Positions 57,223-64,000 of a stretch of DNA of 64,000 bases are shown piece after piece. The notes below the pieces were generated by a model. The model was not told the origin of the DNA, searched no databases, and was given only the letters and a program-made list of their open reading frames with translations. Each line of letters starts with the position of its first letter. Position 1 is the stretch's first letter. Source of the stretch: Arcuatula senhousia (taxonomy: Eukaryota > Mollusca > Bivalvia > Mytilida > Mytilidae); assembly GCA_963971305.1 (NCBI GenBank), contig OZ020308.1, forward strand, positions 34,501,275 through 34,565,274. The letters run 5' to 3'. The position numbers were made by a program, and so were the translations under genes.

Positions 57223-60200
57223 CTAATTATTGGTCGTTGATAATTCTTTTAACTGGTCTTCTGTAAATTCATCTGCCTGTGGGTGTCTAACTAAAAGTTG
57301 CTGGTGCATGGTTTTGTTTTCGGCGTCGGAAGATGGTATAACCTATTAGAAAAAAATTCATTTCGAAAATATATTAATCAAGATATTTAAAAAATTAAAG
57401 GACAATTCTTCTCAAAGAATTGTAAGGTCTTTCCTTTTTCTCAGGCTTGCAATTGCTAAATGAAGATGCCATATCAAATAGTTTTTCCTAAACATTGAAA
57501 ATTGCACACCTTCTTATGGTGTGTATAATTTAAAACTTATCTGTTATACCAGAGCATGTTCAATTGTTTCTCATTCTCATAACCGATTGTATTACGATTC
57601 AGGTACCTAAAGATTTGATAACTACTGAAAGTTCAACAATGTTATCTAAAAAATATGGTGTCAACCCATAAGTTTTAATAGAGGCTAACGTGGTAATTTA
57701 ATCTTGGTTCCATTATTGATGATGGTTGAATATAGTCGTGAACATGGGTTGTATAGCTACCGCAGCGGCTGTTTAACAATACTATCTATTCACCATAGAT
57801 CGTCCAACCTATGACACAAAAATGCCAGAGCTATCAGATCTAATTACTATAGGACAGGAGACAGAACCGTGTCCGACAATGTGGAGATTCTGGTCGGAAT
57901 TCGGAAAACCTGTTCCATTCTCAAAACCAAAAATCTAAACAGCCATTTTAAAATGTTTACCATAACGGTATTTAATACTTTTGAAATAGCAATCACATTT
58001 CCTTATGGCAGAATAACTCCTGTATTGGTTTATATAACAATATGAAAAATCACCCAGCACAACTTCAAGAGTTTCTCTTCTGAATGCAAAAAGAATGAAC
58101 TCGGTACCTCTTATGGCTTAGTAGGAGAAGAAGGAACATACGTTTTAGCTAAAAGGGGCATAACTCTTATACGTAAAATGGTACGGTACCCAAGTGTTTT
58201 TTCTGAAACGACAAACATTGACCGATAAAGTATACTAAGTATTATTGCAACATGTCGCGTACTTCTCATAGTTGAAATTTGTCGTTTACGGCGGAAGAAA
58301 GAAAAAATACAATAAGGCCTTCCCTTGGAAAGGGAAAGACCTTAATAAAACGATTGAAAGCTTTTGTAAGTCCTGTAAGTATGGCATACTGTGGTTGTCC
58401 GTGTTCGAAAATTAATTTGTGTCGCTTAGCCTTATTTAACAAATATGGCGTATCAAAATAGTTATAAAAAGTGCAAGAACAAATTTACAATGCGTCCGAA
58501 TAGGAAAAGATACCTTGCCCAAATAGATAATGATCATAGGCATGAAACGAAAGAAAAACATGAAAGCGGCGAACATAAGAAGAATTAATCAATTAAGTTT
58601 TGTAACTAAATTTAAAATGACTCAATTAATATGCTTGTGAAGCGGACTGTTTAATTTGAACATATTTTGATGTACGTGTTCTGTCTTTTCTTTCTTCTTC
58701 GTTTTTTTATTGGACAAGGTGTTGTTTGGATATTTTTTGGATATTTTTTGTTCTATTTAAAAGAACGAATAAGGTGCTAGAAATGTTTATAATTACTGCT
58801 ATGTAATACCTTATATGTAAGGATACGATCAAATTCTTCTGAGCCCTTCTCAAACCGTGCCATTATCCTTATGTCAGTTCCCGCATATCCAGTTGTTACT
58901 GACCCTTCCCAAATACCTGAGCTGGTTTGTTCTAAGTGAGTCCACCCTTTACAAGAAACAGCGGCAACATCTAGAGAGTTTGGAATTTCAACCGAAAAAT
59001 AAACAACTGTTCTTGAGGCCAACACCCCCGCTTTAGGAGAAAAAACGCCTATATTGAATGCGCGGTCCGTATAAAGCTCCGGAAAGGGTGCCCATCGTAT
59101 GGAGGGTCGTTTGGTAAATATTAGTCCATTGTATAGACACTCTGAATCTTTATCTTCCTCACTTGAAAACAGTGAAAACAAGTAGTCTCCCCTTCTTGGT
59201 AAATTTATTCGTACTAGAATCAGATTTCCATTATATGTAATAAAAACATGTCGCATCATGTTATGAAAGCATGACGTAATTAAATGAAGACGAGGTTGTA
59301 CCTGGACGCCATTAAAATTTTGAAGTTTTAAAGTCACCTCACCGGAAGTAGTACTTTTTATAATGCCATTGACACAGTCAGTGAATATGAGCTTTTCCTT
59401 GCGACCATAGTTAGTTATTCCATGTCGACCATTATTTGCATTTGGGGGAATACAATTGCATTTTGGTTCGTTGTGAAAAATAATGAGATATGAACAAACA
59501 GAAGCATTATGGGAACTGAAAATTGTATCCTTTTTCATGATGTTAAATATAAAACATCCCTGGAATGGATTGCTTATCCGGAATGTTATCCTATCGTTGT
59601 CGAACCAATAAAATACAAAACGTCTGGAAATGTCCTCTTGTTCTTCATCGGTGGTGTCTAAACTAAAATCATACACGTAGTCGTCTTTAGAACGCTGAAA
59701 CTCTATCAAAACCGAATTATTTTCACAATTTATTTCTGAGCGTTTATGAGAAATAGGCACAAGTCCACAAATCTTTGTGTCATTGCTCGGTCCCCATTCA
59801 AAACGCAGCATATTTCTCGGGAACCCTAAAGCTATGGTGGAGTACATATTGTTTTTATCATTAAGATTGATATTAAAGCAACATACAAGTATATGAACCA
59901 CAGAAATATCAACGTCCATGGCAAATATCTTTAAGAGGCCGTCATCCGGAGCGCTCAATTTCACTTCAAGTAAACCTTTTTCAGTATCGGTTTCCACGTA
60001 AGTGTAAGACAACTTAGATTTATCAAAGCAGAGCCCTTTGTATGTACAAAAACGTGCAGCAAATTGCAGTTTTCTTTTCGGTGGAAACAATATTTTTATC
60101 GATGTGTTCCTTGTCGAAAAAAGATCAATATGAAATGATTCAGGCTTAACCATTTTGAGACTAAGTTCGTTGAAATAAGGCGTACAATATACCATATTTT

Positions 60201-63200
60201 GCCATTCACTGAAAGTTACTGGTCTACACAACAACTGCCAATAAGTCTCAGACGGATAATATAGTGAAATGTGTTCACAAGGGTTTACAAAGAACTGTTT
60301 ACATATCTGTCGTCGGAACAAATGTTCGACAGCTCTCGATTTCAAGTACGACGACCCCATAATCAAACAATTGTTGGTCTCCCACGCATGTTTGTCAATT
60401 GGATGTGGATCTATAAGTTTCCATAGATCTCCATGTAACACAGCGATCCATTGGCTGCTAGACGACCAATTGTTTTCATTGTTCCCTGATGTTAACATTT
60501 TGACACGCCCCTCAATTATTTTGCAAGTTATTCCAATAAGTCTAAAACAGAAGAATAATAATTGAAGTTATTTACTAAGATGCCATTCGTTTTTATCATC
60601 ATGATTATCAAAGCGAACATATATTTACACCAATGAAGAAATGACTGTTACATTGTTTTCGGTCCACGAAGAAATAACACCATTCATGCAATTAGCGGGT
60701 TATTTAGTATATTTATCTCGGGCATTGGTGTTATTTAAAACAAGAGGCTCCCAGGAGCCTGAATCGCTCACCTGGTCTTGATGTTGACCCTATACTTTTG
60801 TAGAGCTAAATGAGCTGAACATTTAAGCAAGCAACAGCTTTTCTCTACCTGCAATAGTTTTCATTCTATAGGCCAAAAACACCATTTTTCACCTATAAGG
60901 GGCCATAACCCCTATAAGGAGTCATCTGACAACTTCGACCCTATGGAGAATTTTGTAGAGCTAAATGAGCTGAACATTTAAGCAAGAAACAGCTAATCTC
61001 TATCTGCAATAGTTTTCATTCTGTAGGCCAAAAACATGAAAAATCGCTTTTTTCACCTGCCAACTTCGACCCTATGGAGAATTTTGTAGAGCTAAATGAG
61101 CTGAACATTTAAGCAAGCAACAGCTAATCTCTATCTGCAATAGTTTTCATTCTGTAGGCCAAAAACATGAAAATCTTATTTTTCAGGGGCCTTAACCCCT
61201 ATAAGGGGTCATCTGACAACTTCGACCCTATGGAGAATTTTGTAGAGCTAAATAAGCTGAACATTTAAGCAAGCAACAGCTAATCTCTATGTGCAATAGT
61301 TTTCATTCTGTAGGACAAAAACATGAAAAAAACGCTATTTTTCAGGGGCCGTAACCCCTATAAGGGGGTTTCTGACAATTTCGACCCTATGGAACTTTTG
61401 TAGAGCTAAATGAGCTAAACATTTAAGCAAGCAACAGCTAATCTCTATCTGCAATAGTTTTCATTCTGTAGGCCAAAAACATGAAAAATGGCTATTTTTC
61501 ACCTTTAAGGGGCCGTAACCCCTATAAGGGGTCATCTGACAACTTCGACCCTATAGAGACTTTTGTAGAGTTAAATGAGCTGAACATTTAAGCAAGCAAC
61601 AGCTAATCTCTATCTGCAATAGTTTTCATTCTGTAGGCCAACAACATGAAAAAATGCTATTTTTCACCTTCAAGGGGCCGTAACCCCTATAAGGGGTCAT
61701 CTGACAACTTTGACCAAATGGAGACTTTTGTAGAGCTTTTGATGCTGAATCAGTAGCATGGCCTCAGATTTCCTCTATCTCTTATACTTTTTTATTTATA
61801 AGCCAAAAACAGTAGTCTGACCCCCTAGTCTATTTTTAGTAACGGCGGCCATGTTTTTTAACGGATCAAAAATCAAAACACAAGTTTGGTGCAAGACACC
61901 CTAAGGATCATTTATACCAAGTTTCATTAAATTCTGTTTGGTAGTTTCAGAGGAGAAGATTTTTGAAAAATTGTTAACAGACGACGACGACAGACGACAG
62001 ACGACGACGACGACGACGGACGCCAAGTGATGGTAATAGCTCACATGGACCTTCGGTCCAGGTGAGCTAAAAAACATGAGCGTCATAACAAGCATTACTT
62101 ATGATTTAACTTTTAAAATCATTTTTAGTAGGAAATGGTGATGATGCGAGTAAAACCTCGACCATCACTTTCAACAGCAATCTTTTCTGGAACAACGATC
62201 TGTTTATGATGAAATATAACAATAGGATTTCTATCTCTCAAATGAGTGCAAATGTTTGTCGTAGAAATTTGACTTGCCTTCCTTAACCGGATTTGACACA
62301 CAGTATTGAAGATTAGCAAACGATGAGTGTGCTAAAGCAGGTAGAAACCGCTTACTCTTCCGGAGCACCTGAGTTCACTCTTGTTACGACTTGAGTTTGC
62401 GTTGTTGATTCCCGTTCGGTTGATTTTGTATTTTGTGGTTCTTCGTGCTGTTTTTGTTCGTGTTTACCGGTTTCGTCATTGCCTTTTCAGCTTTTTTGAC
62501 ACTCGAATGCCCCATTGGTGTCTTTTGCTTCTTGCTTCATCCATGTATAAAGCACAACAGTTAAAACCCGTCCAAAGCATTACGGGGAAACTAGCTATAC
62601 AGATGATCAGATCTACAATTGAACATATAAAAAAATGACTATATTAAGTCTAGAAAAATGTATAGAAAACAGTGCCAACTTTGTAATAAACGATTGCTCA
62701 TTCCTGTTCTGTGCAGAACAATGTACGGAAACACCCGCATAAAATCTTAAATAGATAAAACCCGGCTGTCAACAGTATAAACATCGAGAGAGCAAGAAAA
62801 TAAAAAAAAGACCGTTTTGTTTAATCATACCGTTGTATATAGTATATTGCTTTAATTTACTTTGCTTGCAAATGATAGTAAAGCTGCAAGTTTTATGTGA
62901 TCATTACAAAATAAGCACATGTTGCCATTGTCATACCGTATAAGTTGGGTTTTTTTTTCGCGGGTATATAATTTTTGCTTTTTTCGTGGTAGTTGGCAAC
63001 TCGCGAAAATTTAAACCCGCGAAAATAAAATCTCGTATATAGTATATGTAAAGTATATACTCGCATATTGGTAATCGCTAAAATTGAATTCCGCGAAAAA
63101 AAAATTATCCCATTTTTAAAGGGATCCGCGAAATTTAGCTTCCGCGAAAAAAAAAATTAATACGGTAGTTAAACATACCTACATATCCTGTGAAATATGT

Positions 63201-63390
63201 GGACACTTGGATCGACATGTTCCTCTGATAGCTCCAATCCTAGTAGAGTTTCAGCTTCCTCTTTAAAGTTCCTAAGTTCAGAATTTATAACAACATCAAA
63301 GATCAACTTGAGTTTACTCTTTTGGTCGACATATATTTGCTTGTCTTTCAGTCGAATAATGAGTTCCTTCAAAGTCATTTTGTTATTCGC
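57223..63390 (-). CDS. Kyphoscoliosis-peptidase/hillarin-like protein, 3' part; degenerate catalytic triad
   Basis: Three minus-strand exons join in phase: 63390-63179 (212 nt), 60541-58810 (1732 nt) and 57342-57223 (120 nt, stop TAG). Junctions are TGTAG|GTATGT..TGTTTTAG|ACTT (AG+A = Arg) and TATAAG|GTATTA..TCTAATAG|GTTA (phase 0). That gives about 687 residues in the window; the first exon seen begins with an acceptor (TTTTTTGTAG), so earlier exons lie off the right edge. KY proteins have a transglutaminase-like core followed by beta-rich repeats. Seen here: T-L-K-E-L-I, F-H-R-I-C-R-L-I-G-I-T-C-K-I-I-E-G, Q-W-I-A-V..W-K-L-I-D, F-F-V-N-P, W-Q-L-L-x-R-P-V, then three or four beta-type repeats. 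The nucleophile Cys and the His of H-A-W are absent (Val/Asp and Ser); the Asp remains. It is probably a non-enzymatic scaffold or adhesion-associated protein, which is inference. Confidence 0.8.
57343..58809. other. Last intron of the KY-like gene
   Basis: About 1.47 kb with no gene. Short inverted 'AAGGTCTTTCC'/'GGAAAGACCTT' motifs occur at about 57429 and 58319-58342, a common bivalve repeat scrap. Confidence 0.5.
60740..62072 (+). mobile_element. Subrepeat-bearing element E3 (in the KY-like gene intron)
   Basis: It has the ends of E1 (ACAAGAGGCTCCCAGGAGCC and TTCGGTCCAGGTGAGCTAA), the same right-end module (AAGTTTCATTAAATTCTG, AGAGGAGAAGATTTTTGA, a GAC-rich microsatellite at 61976-62022, GGACGCCAAGTGATGG) and six or seven subrepeats of about 155-165 bp with GGGGCC.TAACCCC + TATAAGGGG. 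One subrepeat near 61055 is internally deleted. It is a sibling of E1, in opposite orientation to the host gene. Confidence 0.85.
62284..62525 (+). repeat. Retroelement 3'-tail repeat, copy 3 (KY-like gene intron)
   Basis: AACCGGATTTGACACACAG, GCTTACTCTTCCGGAGCACC, TCCCGTTCGGTTGATTTTG, TACCGGTTTCGTCATTGCC, GACACTCGAATGCCCCATTGG. Same series as 45195-45425 and 20178-20375. Confidence 0.7.
62934..63167. mobile_element. 234-bp MITE with TACCGTAT ends
   Basis: The left end TACCGTATAAGTTGGG is followed by a T-run and CGCGG. The right end, read on the minus strand, is TACCGTATTAATT, a T-run and CGCGG. Inside are several more CGCGAAAAT / ATTTTCGCG blocks in alternating orientation. It lies only 11 bp from the splice donor of the KY-like exon at 63179. 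Confidence 0.75.
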
Positions 63391-64000
63391 CTACAAAAAA
63401 GATTTGTTTTTCAAAACTTGTAAACTAAATCAATATACAAATGTATAAGCCGTGCATATTTTCTCAAGCGACCTGTAAATGAAATAGTTAACTTTAACCC
63501 CATGTACCTGCACAGTTTTACATACGTGTGCATTACTACATACGTATGTAATTCTAAAACTTACATCACCTCATGACCAGATGTAAATCTTTATGACTGT
63601 GTTAATTAACAATATTAAATTTTGTGCATGTAAACGCAATTCATACAAATACATAGCTCCATTTTTCCCTTCCTATGCCCCTTGTGACCTTGACCTTAAA
63701 GCTTTTTACTCCAGAATCCATATGTATCTTTCTTGCATCATAAGCTCTACGACGTGTAAGTTTTATGAAATTATATCAAGGCGTTTATAAGTTATGCATG
63801 AGAAACCAATCTTACTCTACAATATCAAAGTTTTTCTATACTTATGACCTTGACTCTTGATTCCTCGAACACAATTGGCATCTTTCATACACCATAACCT
63901 AAAACGCGTATTTCAGGGTAAAATTATGTTTTGAGAACCAATATCACCTTTTTTAAGTTTTTCATAACATGTGACCTTGGCCTTTGACCTTTTTACCCAA
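63391..64000. other. Intron or upstream DNA with TGACCTTGACC-type tandem repeat
   Basis: Bases 63660-64000 hold diverged units of about 130-160 bp marked by GTGACCTTGACCTT (63683), ATGACCTTGACTCTTGA (63844) and GTGACCTTGGCCTTTGACC (63971), with CTTGCATCATAA / CTTTCATACACCATAA and GTTATGCATGAGAAACCAAT / GTTTTGAGAACCAAT landmarks. No exon is recognised. Confidence 0.5.

Noticed and set aside
62125..62319. 64-codon minus-strand ORF in the KY-like intron
   Set aside because: The peptide looks protein-like but matches no family I know. It overlaps the start of a retroelement tail, and including it would break the matched phases of the flanking exons.
63683..63990. AGGTCA-type nuclear receptor half-sites (TGACCT)
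   Set aside because: They recur because of a tandem repeat unit, so the motif count carries no evidence of regulation.

Overview
This window is animal nuclear DNA: AT-rich, intron-containing, gene-poor and densely packed with repeats. Several features point to a bivalve mollusc, probably a mytilid-type marine bivalve. They are the dispersed repeats ending in 'GCTCCCAGGAGCCTG ... GGTGAGCTA', the tRNA-derived SINEs, the 'ATGCCCCATCT' repeats, the Penelope-like and DIRS-like remnants, and an UNC93A-like gene cluster. The organism call is inference; the species cannot be fixed from the sequence alone.

Host genes. Three UNC93-like 12-TM membrane protein genes lie at 19485-22363 (-), 27225-30616 (-) and 46161-49774 (+). 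All three share one exon plan: a long first coding exon of about 900 nt ending at D-F-T/A-K, a second of 268-271 nt, and a short last exon. Each has a splice acceptor just upstream of its start codon. The two minus-strand copies are a head-to-tail tandem duplicate; the third is more diverged and inverted. At the right edge is the 3' part of a kyphoscoliosis-peptidase/hillarin-like gene (57223-63390, -). It can be spliced from three exons whose phases match, and it lacks the catalytic Cys and His of the family.

Mobile and repeat DNA, left to right: a dead THAP/PIF-Harbinger transposase (1.8-3.3 kb); a 1.85-kb minisatellite with a 34/46-bp unit (6.05-7.9 kb); a 1.48-kb inverted-repeat element (9.1-10.6 kb); a 4.4-kb satellite array with dimeric and tetrameric higher-order structure (12.9-17.35 kb); a Penelope-like RT fragment (17.8-18.4 kb); a TA-flanked mariner-type TIR element (25.2-26.25 kb); several SINE copies; large subrepeat-bearing elements at 31.2-33.0, 35.2-38.4 and 60.7-62.1 kb; a foldback element nested in the middle one (35.75-37.28 kb); and a DIRS-like RT remnant (51.25-53.3 kb) split by a 0.95-kb TIR repeat. 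Much of 37-46 kb and 53-57 kb holds no recognisable gene.

No prokaryote-type operon, CRISPR array, rRNA gene or intact tRNA gene is visible. The most notable single item is the predicted pseudo-peptidase. The satellite higher-order structure and the foldback insertion with its internal empty-site controls are the best structural findings.
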